Virus record (IMG/VR): IMGVR_UViG_3300024999_000106 | Location: 1 to 62,463 of that record | DNA length: 62,463 nt | DNA from: a virus | Strand: one strand, 5' to 3' | Made by a program: the position numbers and the translations under genes | Shown: in pieces, positions 1 to 7,553 of the stretch | Position numbering within the stretch: position 1 is the stretch's first letter | Layout: each line of letters begins with the position of its first letter | The notes under the pieces: model-generated | What the model saw: the letters and a program-made list of their open reading frames with translations, nothing else | Database searches by the model: none | Told to the model about the DNA's origin: nothing

Positions 1-109
1 GTCTTAGGGAATGATTTGTGCCTGTGTAAACAATTTCTTTGTCAAGGTATAGGATATTAAGTTTAGAAGCAGAATGGGTTAAATTTTTGATGTTTTTAGG
101 TCTTTGCAT
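1..109 (-). CDS. Partial protein, runs off left edge
   Basis: The open frame starts at the ATG at 109 and continues past base 1, so only about 36 N-terminal residues (MQRPKNIKNL onward) are visible. AGAAGG lies upstream at suitable spacing. The fragment is basic and shows no domain I recognise. It is the most distal visible gene of the leftward accessory cluster. Confidence 0.6.
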   Translation of the reverse strand, partial: MQRPKNIKNLTHSASKLNILYLDKEIVYTGTNHSLR

Positions 110-175
110 TTGATTAACCTTCTTTCATTAATTTTATTTTAGGGTTAGTAATATGATAAGATAGAATATGTAAGA

Positions 176-283
176 TTATTTAGAAATATGAGTTAGAAAC
201 ATGTCAAATGACTTAAAAGTGAATGGAATAGAATGAGTGTCGCAAATGTTTTTGAATTCTTGGAGTAATTTTAATTTGCTCAT
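176..283 (-). CDS. Small hypothetical protein (35 aa)
   Basis: This short frame (MSKLKLLQEF start) has a full AAAGGAGG ribosome binding site 7 nt before the ATG, which is the main reason to call it. It ends at TAA at 176-178. No domain is recognised. It lies between the partial gene at the edge and the 60-residue gene upstream, in the same leftward cluster. Confidence 0.55.
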   Translation of the reverse strand: MSKLKLLQEFKNICDTHSIPFTFKSFDMFLTHISK

Positions 284-334
284 GATTTTACCTCCTTTGA
301 TTTTATTTAGTACTAAGGGACTCACATAAATAAT

Positions 335-517
335 TTATAGAGTTATACAATCAGATATAGAGAATTTAGCAGTTTGGCCTACCTTTTTATCTCCCTTAAT
401 AACATCAGTTATTTTAACATGGTATTTATTAGATTTAAATAATTCAGCAACAACTTGACCAATATAGCATTGCTTAGATGTTTCTATCTTAATTTTCCGA
501 TTTAACATTGAAGACAT
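335..517 (-). CDS. Hypothetical protein (60 aa)
   Basis: Small basic N-terminus followed by a beta-rich body (IGQVVAELF, KYHVKITDVI, AKFSISDC). GGAGG precedes the ATG. I do not recognise the family. Its pattern of short alternating hydrophobic strands would fit a small OB- or SH3-like barrel, but that is only a guess from composition. Confidence 0.65.
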   Translation of the reverse strand: MSSMLNRKIKIETSKQCYIGQVVAELFKSNKYHVKITDVIKGDKKVGQTAKFSISDCITL

Positions 518-560
518 TTAACATTCCTCCAATTAATTTTATTTAGAGTCTTCAGAACTC

Positions 561-634
561 TTCTTGATACCTTGCAAGTTCATTGTTATGCTGTTATTGA
601 TATTACAAGGTATTAAGAAGGGCTTTAAATGCCC
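561..634 (-). repeat. Intergenic inverted-repeat element E1
   Basis: Arms TTCTTGATACCTTG (561-574) and CAAGGTATTAAGAA (606-619) pair over 14 bp with one G-U. The minus-strand loop carries CAATAACAGCATAACA. A second small hairpin, GGGC-7-GCCC (620-634), touches the stop codon of the next gene. E2 at 996-1077 repeats this whole layout. Confidence 0.7.
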
Positions 635-954
635 TAGATAGATTCATAACTTAAATCTTTGTCCTTGATAAATTCAATTACTTGACTCACTAAATCTTCA
701 AGTTCTTGCCCATCATAATCCTTATAAGAATTGAAATCAATTTGCTCCGCGAATGGTTCAATATACTTTGATACTCTGTCTTCAAACTCAAAAATAGAAT
801 CACCATCATTATATTTTCGATAATAAATTTTTGAGATTGTTATAAATATGTTCATATAATCGTTGGTAGTATACCCATAGTCGGGCATTAAGTCATTTAA
901 TTTGTCTGCCTCCTGTTGATACTTTCCAGTTTCATTCCAATACATATTTTTCAT
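634..954 (-). CDS. Hypothetical acidic protein (106 aa)
   Basis: Acidic, probably mostly helical protein rich in Tyr and Asp. The start is placed at the ATG at 954 (MKNMYWNETG) because AAAGGTGG sits just upstream; the longer GTG-initiated frame would begin inside this binding site. No catalytic motif or membrane segment is visible. Flanked by repeat elements E1 and E2. Confidence 0.65.
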   Translation of the reverse strand: MKNMYWNETGKYQQEADKLNDLMPDYGYTTNDYMNIFITISKIYYRKYNDGDSIFEFEDRVSKYIEPFAEQIDFNSYKDYDGQELEDLVSQVIEFIKDKDLSYESI

Positions 955-995
955 AATATATTCCACCTTTCATTTGTTTCATATTTGATCAAAGT

Positions 996-1077
996 CTTTT
1001 AAACTCTCCAAGCTCTGCAATTGTAATGTTATGCTGTTATTGCTAGTTTGGAGGTTTTAAAAGGGCTTTGAATGCCC
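996..1077 (-). repeat. Intergenic inverted-repeat element E2
   Basis: Arms 996-1011 and 1048-1063 pair over about 16 bp with two mismatches. The loop on the minus strand again holds GCAATAACAGCATAACA. It ends in the same GGGC-7-GCCC hairpin (1063-1077) as E1, close to the stop of the downstream-read gene. E1 and E2 are clearly copies of one element. Confidence 0.7.
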
Positions 1078-1083
1078 TAAGAA

Positions 1084-1278
1084 TTATCTAGTCATATCTC
1101 TAACCCTAAAATATTCTCTTGCTTCCTGCTCGGTATCAGCCTTAATTTTACCAATGATTTTGTTTTGCTTTGCCCAGTTTTCATTGTCTGATAATTTAAT
1201 GTCTACGCAATAACTTCCCATATGAACCACTTCAGCCACTAGATAAAATGTTTTTGATCCGTTACCTACTTTTAACAT
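1084..1278 (-). CDS. Hypothetical protein (64 aa)
   Basis: Small protein starting MLKVGNGSKTFYLVAEV, with predicted beta strands followed by a charged helix (ADTEQEAREYF). GGAGG precedes the ATG. The first residues (MLK) are also those of the next leftward gene upstream, which may reflect a shared initiation region. Function unknown. Confidence 0.65.
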   Translation of the reverse strand: MLKVGNGSKTFYLVAEVVHMGSYCVDIKLSDNENWAKQNKIIGKIKADTEQEAREYFRVRDMTR

Positions 1279-1311
1279 TTAATTTTCCTCCATTCAAATG
1301 AATTTATTGTT

Positions 1312-1638
1312 TTAAGCTACCTTAAATAATTTGTGTCTTCTTTTAGTATCCGAATAATAAAACCCACTCATATAATTTAAAGGCGTTCTCATAGTTTTAT
1401 GAAACTCTTTACCAAAACATTCTACAATTTCAATTTCTGGTAAGGTATTAATTGAGTTATGAAGCGTTTCCCATAATGCTTTTAACTTTTGGTATTCTTC
1501 TTCATACTTAGGTAATAACTTTTTACCATCTTGAACAAAAGAATTTAGACAATCATACTCTAAAAATCCTTCAAAGTCTTGTACATTTATAAAATTATGC
1601 TTTATCCATTTTGTTATGGCAATTTTTGTTTTTAACAT
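1312..1638 (-). CDS. Hypothetical protein (108 aa)
   Basis: Basic, helical protein (MLKTKIAITKWIKHNF start) with GAAGG upstream of the ATG. No recognised domain. The C-terminus (YSDTKRRHKLFKVA) is strongly basic, which would be compatible with nucleic-acid contact. It is preceded on its 5' side by the perfect inverted repeat E3. Confidence 0.65.
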   Translation of the reverse strand: MLKTKIAITKWIKHNFINVQDFEGFLEYDCLNSFVQDGKKLLPKYEEEYQKLKALWETLHNSINTLPEIEIVECFGKEFHKTMRTPLNYMSGFYYSDTKRRHKLFKVA

Positions 1639-1753
1639 TTAATTACCTTCTTTCATACTAAATTCTCAAAAGTGGCAACCTCTAAAACCCCACTGTTATA
1701 AGCATTCTAAGATTCGACATTTCCCATCAATTGTAAGTTTTAAATGGTTGGGC

Positions 1754-1798
1754 TATTAAGTCTATAACCTATTATATCACATTGTTATAGACTTAATA
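1754..1798 (-). repeat. Inverted repeat E3 around a -10-like box
   Basis: Perfect 15-bp arms: TATTAAGTCTATAAC (1754-1768) and its complement (1784-1798), with a 15-nt centre. Read on the minus strand the centre contains TGATATAAT, an extended -10 box. The element could therefore be an operator around a promoter or an RNA hairpin in the leader of the 108-residue gene. Confidence 0.65.
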
Positions 1799-1838
1799 AC
1801 CTCAAAAGACACAAATCACAAAATAATTATTTCTGGCT

Positions 1839-3431
1839 TTACGCCAGCAGCAACAGTTTAGAAGTCTCAACTATAAAATAGTCCTTATTGCTCATGACAT
1901 TAGCATAGGACTCTTTCCCCTCGAATTCATCAATAATAGTTTTTTCCTCATTTGTCATGTTCTTATAATCAGTTTTTCCATAACTAGGAGGCAACCAACC
2001 CTTTCTTTGTGATCCGAAAAGATTGAATTTATGGAGTAAATCTAAATTAGTAAATTCAATATGACAAGTTCCTTTCTTATAGAATGTAACGGTAAAATAC
2101 TTTAATGGAATTTTCTTTGTATCTCCATAACCTTGAGCAAACTTCAGAGTTTCCTTGATGTTGATATCTTCTGTTGCTCCCATGTCTAAGTAATTAAAAA
2201 CCTTCTCAGTGTCGGTAAGTTTATCAACTACTTTATAATCATAGTCTATTTGGTTTTTATCCCAACTATTAAACCCATTAAGAACGGTAATAACCTTTTT
2301 ATTAATCTTCCACCCTTTATTAGTCTTCCAACCATTGAAATAATGTACATTTTTTGATGTTTCATCGTGCCAGTGGTGTTTGTGACTAAACTCTTCAAAT
2401 AGACTTAATATGGTGTCCTCTACACCTTTTACCATTTCATTATTGAGTTGAGCTTTAATAGTGTAAATGTTCCAGATAGAAAAATCATAGTCTTTTAATT
2501 CGCTAATTTTAGATTGATATTTTTGCCTTAGATTAGAAGTAAATAAGCCCATAAATTCTTCATTGGTGAAGAGTGCAAGCCAATATTTCATCCTTACTTG
2601 CTTAATATAGGAATTTTCTTTTGAACAATTTCCGTCTTTATCATTGACAGTTAAATTTAAAATAGTGTTACTGCTATCTTCTTTAAAAGAAGAAAGTATA
2701 AATGGTTTCATTGCTTCATATTCTGCAATTAGTCTTAGTCCTGCTTTGACTTCAAAATTATATTTCTGAACTATTCCCTTTAAAAAGTCTGCATTGACCA
2801 CTTTACCGCTGTTATGGACTTCCTCGCGGAATACTTCTTGTTGCCTTAATCCTTCTAGAATTATAGAGGACTGCGCTGTTTTTGGAATATTGACGCGAAC
2901 TAAAGCTATCTCAACATTTGTTTTTACTTCAGCAGAGATAAAAGCATTTTGTATATATTTAATTTCTGCATCATATCTCTCTAACTTATCTACCAAATCT
3001 TTCCTAATGTTGTTATAGGGATTCTTTAGAGTTTCGGCATTGAGTAGGCAAATTATTTGCCCACCATTTTCCTGCATTTCTAGGGCTTTCAATAGGTGTT
3101 TATCACCTGTGCTAAAAGGTGGATTAGCAATTATAAGATCGTATTTTTTATAGGTATCATAAGTTAAAAAATCGTTATGTACCACCCTGTGTTTTTTACC
3201 TTGTAAGATAAATTGTAGATTTTCATCAATTTCAATAGCGTCAATATCCCATATAGCTTCCCTATTATAAGAGTAAATATGGGAATACTTAAATTTATCC
3301 ATTACTGCTTCAATTAAATCCCCTTTGCCCGCGCTTGGTTCTAATACAGAACTAATATATTTAAAATCAATTCCTGTTAACATAGTGTCAATTAATCCCT
3401 TTGGGGTAGGATAATATTCATGTTCAAACAA
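1839..3431 (-). CDS. DNA N6-adenine methyltransferase, DUF4942-type C-terminus
   Basis: Predicted SAM-dependent adenine methyltransferase of 530 residues. Motif I (VLEPSAGKGD, residues 29-38) binds SAM, an acidic residue follows in AIEID (about 65-69), and catalytic motif IV is NPPF at 103-106. The C-terminal half, around NVHYFNGWKTNKGWKINKKV, resembles DUF4942, a domain often attached to such enzymes on phages and conjugative elements. The start is a TTG with AGGAGGG upstream. A likely role is protecting phage DNA from host restriction. No target-recognition specificity can be read from the sequence. Confidence 0.85.
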   Translation of the reverse strand: MFEHEYYPTPKGLIDTMLTGIDFKYISSVLEPSAGKGDLIEAVMDKFKYSHIYSYNREAIWDIDAIEIDENLQFILQGKKHRVVHNDFLTYDTYKKYDLIIANPPFSTGDKHLLKALEMQENGGQIICLLNAETLKNPYNNIRKDLVDKLERYDAEIKYIQNAFISAEVKTNVEIALVRVNIPKTAQSSIILEGLRQQEVFREEVHNSGKVVNADFLKGIVQKYNFEVKAGLRLIAEYEAMKPFILSSFKEDSSNTILNLTVNDKDGNCSKENSYIKQVRMKYWLALFTNEEFMGLFTSNLRQKYQSKISELKDYDFSIWNIYTIKAQLNNEMVKGVEDTILSLFEEFSHKHHWHDETSKNVHYFNGWKTNKGWKINKKVITVLNGFNSWDKNQIDYDYKVVDKLTDTEKVFNYLDMGATEDINIKETLKFAQGYGDTKKIPLKYFTVTFYKKGTCHIEFTNLDLLHKFNLFGSQRKGWLPPSYGKTDYKNMTNEEKTIIDEFEGKESYANVMSNKDYFIVETSKLLLLA

Positions 3432-3455
3432 TGTTTCGCCCTCCTAGTGTATATT

Positions 3456-3483
3456 AAAGGTTTTTTGTTATAGCAGAACCTTT
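3456..3483 (-). repeat. Short inverted-repeat element E4
   Basis: AAAGGTT (3456-3462) and AACCTTT (3477-3483) flank a centre that reads TGCTATAACAA on the minus strand, which looks like an extended -10 box and matches the centres of E3, E5 and E8. It lies in the leader of the methyltransferase gene. Confidence 0.55.
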
Positions 3484-3502
3484 CTAAACTGCTCTGACTG
3501 GC

Positions 3503-5479
3503 TCAGAATGTAGGTTTATAAGTATTGATAATTGGTTTAAGTCCCTGTGCTTCATAATGGTCTAAAATCTCGTCATACTGCTTTTTATCACAGCTCAAAT
3601 ATTTAGTTTTTGTTATGACAAAATCCTTAGATTCGCTGATTTCATGTAGCACACTTTTAGGAAGTTCGAGCCAACCATCATAAACCAACAAAGTCGAGTA
3701 AAAGAAATTGTAATACTGTTTCCGTTTTCCTTTTGGTATCCAAGTCAATTTTACAGCATTATCATATTGAGCGTATTTGGTATACTCAACAGTGTCGAGC
3801 GTTACCATTTGATTTGTTACACTTCCAAAATCAGTAATATAAAATAATGTTACCTTTTGACCTTGTTTTAAATCTGCATTCCTGAATTGTTCCTGAATTC
3901 CATCAACTTCCTTGAGCAATTTATACATGCAACCTTTTAAAGTTTCCGACTCTTCAGGTATTTGCTGAATAATTTCTTTGGTGAGTTTAAAATAGTTTTT
4001 ATTGAAAATCTGTTTCATCCTGTCTTTGTATTCGTTCCAGTTCTCTTTATCCCATGTTCCAACTAAAGAAGGATCGCAAGTTATTGCTTCAACTGATAAG
4101 TCCTCAAGGGTTTCAACTTTTCCCTTTAATTCTTTTATTTGTTTATGGTTAACTAATTGATCTACATTGTCAGATTTTTGAATGGTAACATTTTCAACTA
4201 ACCCAACATATCTGGCGTATGAATGGCCTTGAGCGTCCACAACGAATTTGAGTTCATTGTTATAGTAAATTCCGACTCCATAAAGATTAAATACAACAGT
4301 TTTGCGCTCTTCCTCAGTCATATTGTCATAATCTGTCATAGAATTAATTCTTATATCGTCCGTATAACTTCCACCAGTTTCGGAAAGAAAATCAAAATCG
4401 TTAAGCAACATGTTAGAGAAATAGGACAGCGCTTCTTCTGATTGGAAATGGATTTCTTTTGTGATCTTGACATTTTGCAAATCAAATTCGCCTTTTTCTA
4501 CTTCCTCTTTATATTGGTCTAAGGTATCATTTTTGTTTAGTTTTGCAAACTGTGAACCAATTACAAAATACTGCTGTTCTCCGGCTAAGTTTGTTATAGA
4601 GATATTGGCATTAATAATTTGAACTTGTTCAGCTTCTTTTTTAGCTGATTCTTGATAGGAAATTTTGTCTAGTTCTCTTTGTGCTAAATGCTCCTGATAT
4701 TGAATTTCCTTCCGTTCTTCTTCTTTAATTTCTTTGGACTTAATTTTATTTCTGAATTCAGAAACAATTGCTTTTTGTTCTTCAGTTTGTTCGGTTTGAA
4801 CATAATCAGAATCAATTGAAACACTGTCGTAAAAATGAGTATTAAAATAATCGCTTTGACTGTCTGAATCATCGTAGTTATAACTATTCAACAATGATTT
4901 GCAATATGATTTAATTGCGGTTAACTCCTTGTTATTTTTCGTTTCATGGTTTCTGTATTCATAAGGTTGAAGTTCTGAAGAATATTCAAGTGTTGAATAG
5001 TTATATGGACTTTGCTTAATTGTTATACTGATATGACTATGGTCTGAGGTTATAGAAAATTTGACTTCTGGGAATTGACATTTTAAAAGTTTTCTGACTT
5101 CTGCTGCAGTCTCTTTTGTGCTTAATCCAGTGTAATTACTACCAACATATTTAAACCTGTTTGACACAATTGAACCTTCAACAAATTGAACACGATCCCA
5201 CAAAGGAAGAATAATATTATTTTTTACTTCTTTCGTGACTTTAGCAACTGGTGCAACGAGTGTTAATGGTTTAAGTTGTGGTTGTTCTGTTCCTTGCTCT
5301 AAAGTGTATTTTTGAGCTTCTGCCATAGTTTTTTCGGACTGTTTTGCATACCAACACTTTTTACCATTGTGCCATCTAAAACCATTGCTTTTTAATCCAT
5401 CAAGAATAGTTTGTTCTGGTTTTTCTTCAAAATAAAGTTCGACTCCTTTTAGTTTGTCATTTAATAATAATTTAGTCAT
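3503..5479 (-). CDS. Large polyvalent-type protein with LPD29 domain
   Basis: Protein of 658 residues starting MTKLLLNDKLKG; the ATG at 5479 is chosen because AAAGGAGCG lies just before it. Residues 1-55 form a small module (GVELYFEEKP ... GFRWHNGKKCWYAK) also common in conjugative-element proteins. Residues about 110-210, including GLSTKETAAEVRKLLK and FPEVKFSITSDHSHISI, match what I know of LPD29. A long charged linker and an uncharacterised C-terminal half follow. LPD domains occur in big multi-domain proteins of phages and plasmids thought to act when DNA enters a cell. No catalytic motif is seen. Confidence 0.7.
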   Translation of the reverse strand: MTKLLLNDKLKGVELYFEEKPEQTILDGLKSNGFRWHNGKKCWYAKQSEKTMAEAQKYTLEQGTEQPQLKPLTLVAPVAKVTKEVKNNIILPLWDRVQFVEGSIVSNRFKYVGSNYTGLSTKETAAEVRKLLKCQFPEVKFSITSDHSHISITIKQSPYNYSTLEYSSELQPYEYRNHETKNNKELTAIKSYCKSLLNSYNYDDSDSQSDYFNTHFYDSVSIDSDYVQTEQTEEQKAIVSEFRNKIKSKEIKEEERKEIQYQEHLAQRELDKISYQESAKKEAEQVQIINANISITNLAGEQQYFVIGSQFAKLNKNDTLDQYKEEVEKGEFDLQNVKITKEIHFQSEEALSYFSNMLLNDFDFLSETGGSYTDDIRINSMTDYDNMTEEERKTVVFNLYGVGIYYNNELKFVVDAQGHSYARYVGLVENVTIQKSDNVDQLVNHKQIKELKGKVETLEDLSVEAITCDPSLVGTWDKENWNEYKDRMKQIFNKNYFKLTKEIIQQIPEESETLKGCMYKLLKEVDGIQEQFRNADLKQGQKVTLFYITDFGSVTNQMVTLDTVEYTKYAQYDNAVKLTWIPKGKRKQYYNFFYSTLLVYDGWLELPKSVLHEISESKDFVITKTKYLSCDKKQYDEILDHYEAQGLKPIINTYKPTF

Positions 5480-5548
5480 ATGTAACACGCTCCTTTAGAT
5501 TTTTAAAGAGTTTTAAATACTTTCGATACAGAACTATTTTATATTTAC

Positions 5549-5577
5549 ATTATAGCACAGTATAGAGAATATTTAAA
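5549..5577 (-). promoter_or_regulatory. Promoter with extended -10
   Basis: Minus-strand TATAAT (plus 5549-5554) is preceded by TGC, giving TGCTATAAT, with a weak -35 TTTAAA 17 nt away (5572-5577). It points at the LPD29 gene. The same TGCTATAAT word recurs in other promoters of the window. Confidence 0.6.
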
Positions 5578-5581
5578 CATC

Positions 5582-5620
5582 ATAGAGCGAGAAATAAAAA
5601 AAAGATTTATCTCGCTCTAT
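5582..5620 (-). terminator. Hairpin, probable terminator
   Basis: Perfect 11-bp arms ATAGAGCGAGA (5582-5592) and TCTCGCTCTAT (5610-5620). It lies just after the stop of the zinc-binding gene and just before the promoter of the LPD29 gene, where a transcription stop is expected. The T-rich run is in the loop rather than after the stem, so efficiency is uncertain. Confidence 0.5.
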
Positions 5621-5647
5621 CATATAAAAGTTTGGTTTTATTTGGAA

Positions 5648-5935
5648 TTACTTTTTACTTTCATAGTAACAATTCAAATGATACATTTTACCTTCAACTG
5701 CTACAAAATTTGTTCCTTGAAAAACAGTTTTCCCACATTGTGGACAATTATTTTCTTCGATAATCTCATAGGCAACATTATCTGATATGCAATCACTATC
5801 AAACAATGTTTCTTTATCTTCTTGATTAGCATCAATTTGAGCCATTTGTTCAATAGTCGAACCGTCTGGATAGTTCGCTGGTTCTGGAACATATTCAATA
5901 ATAGTAGTTCTAGTTAATCTAATTTTCTTCATCAT
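5648..5935 (-). CDS. Small zinc-binding (LIM-like) protein
   Basis: Protein of 95 residues. The C-terminal third has CPQC, then HLNC about 20 residues later, a four-ligand pattern that fits a zinc ribbon or half LIM domain. The N-terminal part is acidic and likely unstructured. AAGGAG precedes the start. It probably mediates protein or nucleic-acid binding; no enzyme motif is present. Confidence 0.65.
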   Translation of the reverse strand: MMKKIRLTRTTIIEYVPEPANYPDGSTIEQMAQIDANQEDKETLFDSDCISDNVAYEIIEENNCPQCGKTVFQGTNFVAVEGKMYHLNCYYESKK

Positions 5936-5994
5936 AATACACTCTCCTTATAATTGGGAATTTTTATCCCTGTACGCCATAACTAAAGAATATA

Positions 5995-6423
5995 TTAACC
6001 GTGTTTTGAGTACCATTCGCTTTGTGCATGTCTGGCTTTTCTAAAAATTGCTGCCATTCTTGCATCATTTTCGACTTCATCCTCTGTCATTCCTAGAGCC
6101 TCTAGTGTAGGTTCTACGTCCCATGTTATGCAGTATTCGTGATTTCCTAATTCATAATCAAAAGCATCATAAAGGAATTGATCGTCTTTCATTGCTTGTT
6201 TCATTTCTTCCTCATGATTGTTAATGATTGAATGAAGTTCTTTAGCATCAGTTTTTCTGTAATAGCCACCGCTACCAGTTTTATAAATTTGATCCGTATC
6301 AGTGGAATTTAACCCTAGTTTGTTCATACCTTCTTCGAATTGAGCATTGGAGAAAGCAAAGAACATAGGGAAATTATTGATATCCTCTTGGTGTTGGTCT
6401 TTCATGGTTTTGTATAAATTCAT
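5995..6423 (-). CDS. Conserved phage-type hypothetical protein (142 aa)
   Basis: The start is set at the ATG at 6423 (MNLYKTMKDQ) after GAAGGAG; a longer frame begins inside that binding site. The protein is acidic, with FPMFFAFSNAQFEEGM near the N-terminus and EYCITWDVEPTLEALGM near the C-terminus. I have the impression of a family seen in other Bacillus phages (DUF7659-like), but cannot confirm it. No function is known. Confidence 0.65.
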   Translation of the reverse strand: MNLYKTMKDQHQEDINNFPMFFAFSNAQFEEGMNKLGLNSTDTDQIYKTGSGGYYRKTDAKELHSIINNHEEEMKQAMKDDQFLYDAFDYELGNHEYCITWDVEPTLEALGMTEDEVENDARMAAIFRKARHAQSEWYSKHG

Positions 6424-6482
6424 GATATACACGCTCCTTCAAGTATTCTAGGTCAATTGTTATAAGTATTATCCACAATTGC

Positions 6483-6538
6483 CTTCTAAACTTACAACCC
6501 TTTGATCTATTATAGCACTATTGTTATAGGTTTAGAAG
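6483..6538 (-). repeat. Inverted repeat E5 enclosing a promoter -10
   Basis: Arms CTTCTAAACTTACAAC (6483-6498) and GTTATAGGTTTAGAAG (6523-6538) pair over 16 positions with two G-U-compatible mismatches. The centre on the minus strand contains TGCTATAAT (-10 at 6509-6514). A promoter lying inside a palindrome suggests either an operator or a leader hairpin. Confidence 0.65.
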
Positions 6539-6593
6539 AGAATTAAGGCTAATTCTCTAAATAATTATTTTACGATTCATGTAATAGATTTTA

Positions 6594-6902
6594 TTAATTA
6601 AAAAATCCCTCTTGATACATATTAGAATAAATACCACGCTCCCACTGTTTGAACTCATAAATCATTCCATCGTTCAAAATATCAAGCCAGTTATCAGGGA
6701 ATTGAGCTTGCAACCTTTCGAGATACATATTACTAACTGAATAATGTACTCGTTTGTCTTCATGCTCTAATTGGAAACCAATTAAGGAAGAATTATGATT
6801 CATAAATGAGTTGTTTAAGGCTATAAAATTAGATTGTGGCATTATTTGACGTTGCTCCCATTTTGACACGTTATGACGCTCGTAGTGGGTTAAGAATTGC
6901 AA
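6594..6902 (-). CDS. Hypothetical protein (102 aa)
   Basis: Starts at a TTG (MQFLTHYERH) placed 7 nt after AAAGGAGG. A 3' element E6 separates it from the next gene. The sequence has a helical C-terminal half with Trp and Tyr (WLDILNDGMIYEFKQW). No domain recognised. Confidence 0.6.
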   Translation of the reverse strand: MQFLTHYERHNVSKWEQRQIMPQSNFIALNNSFMNHNSSLIGFQLEHEDKRVHYSVSNMYLERLQAQFPDNWLDILNDGMIYEFKQWERGIYSNMYQEGFFN

Positions 6903-6927
6903 TTGTTATTCCTCCTTTAGTTTATAC

Positions 6928-6975
6928 ACTCTCGACAACGTTTCAACCATTTTGTTATGGCTGAAACGCTCTGAG
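6928..6975 (-). repeat. Inverted-repeat element E6
   Basis: Inner arms of 12 bp, CGTTTCAACCAT (6939-6950) and ATGGCTGAAACG (6957-6968), with one G-U pair and the loop AACAAA on the minus strand. CGACAA (plus 6933-6938) abuts the inner arm, as in E8 and E9. A shorter outer stem (CTCTC with GAGA) surrounds it. Confidence 0.65.
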
Positions 6976-6989
6976 AACATACACGCTAG

Positions 6990-7169
6990 TTAAAATCTTT
7001 TAGGTAATTTAAACTGCTTTTCAATCTCTTGATAGTTAATTTTTACAGCATCTAATAAATCTCTAGCTCCTTGTAACCTGTAATAATTTGGACATCGATA
7101 TGATTCTTTAGCATGGATATAATATCCAATACAGAGTGATCTAAATTCTGCTAATAATTTTTCTTCCAT
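6990..7169 (-). CDS. Hypothetical protein (59 aa)
   Basis: The start is chosen at the ATG at 7169 (MEEKLLAEFR) because GGAAGGGG lies right before it; the longer frame has no such site. Helical, basic C-terminus. It may be translationally linked to the gene upstream, whose stop lies 46 nt before this start. Unknown function. Confidence 0.6.
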   Translation of the reverse strand: MEEKLLAEFRSLCIGYYIHAKESYRCPNYYRLQGARDLLDAVKINYQEIEKQFKLPKRF

Positions 7170-7214
7170 TTTTAACCCCTTCCATAATCCCATAAGTACA
7201 TGATTTGAAGGCAA

Positions 7215-7472
7215 TTAATCAATAAAAGCAATTTGTTTGATAAAGAATATCTCCTTTTTGATCCTGCGTTCTTCTAGTTGCTCCTTCATTAAATGGTTTT
7301 CTGGATTTTCTTTGACTGCATTCTCCCAAAATTCAATGGTTCTTAATCTTTCTCCTTCTTCGTACTGGTCTAATTTTGCTTTTTCAACTTCTAGAGGATT
7401 TTTAGATATATTCATTTCAAGCACCTTAACACTTCCGTTATCGGATACACACAATAATGCAAACATATTCAT
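7215..7472 (-). CDS. Hypothetical protein (85 aa)
   Basis: Starts MNMFALLCVS after AAAGGAG. An N-terminal beta segment is followed by a long charged helix rich in Glu and Lys (about residues 28-75), probably a coiled coil. No domain recognised. It shares a leader region with repeat E7. Confidence 0.6.
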   Translation of the reverse strand: MNMFALLCVSDNGSVKVLEMNISKNPLEVEKAKLDQYEEGERLRTIEFWENAVKENPENHLMKEQLEERRIKKEIFFIKQIAFID

Positions 7473-7500
7473 TAATTACAACTCCTTTGAATATCTCCTT

Positions 7501-7532
7501 TAAGCAAAGGACTTTTTAATTTCCTTTGCTTA
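7501..7532 (-). repeat. Inverted repeat E7
   Basis: Perfect 11-bp arms TAAGCAAAGGA (7501-7511) and TCCTTTGCTTA (7522-7532) with a 10-nt T-rich loop, inside a weaker outer pairing (AATATC with GATATT). Unlike its neighbours it lacks the ATAACA centre, so it may be the terminator of the DUF262 gene instead. Confidence 0.5.
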
Positions 7533-7553
7533 ATAATAAAACTCTTTAGGATA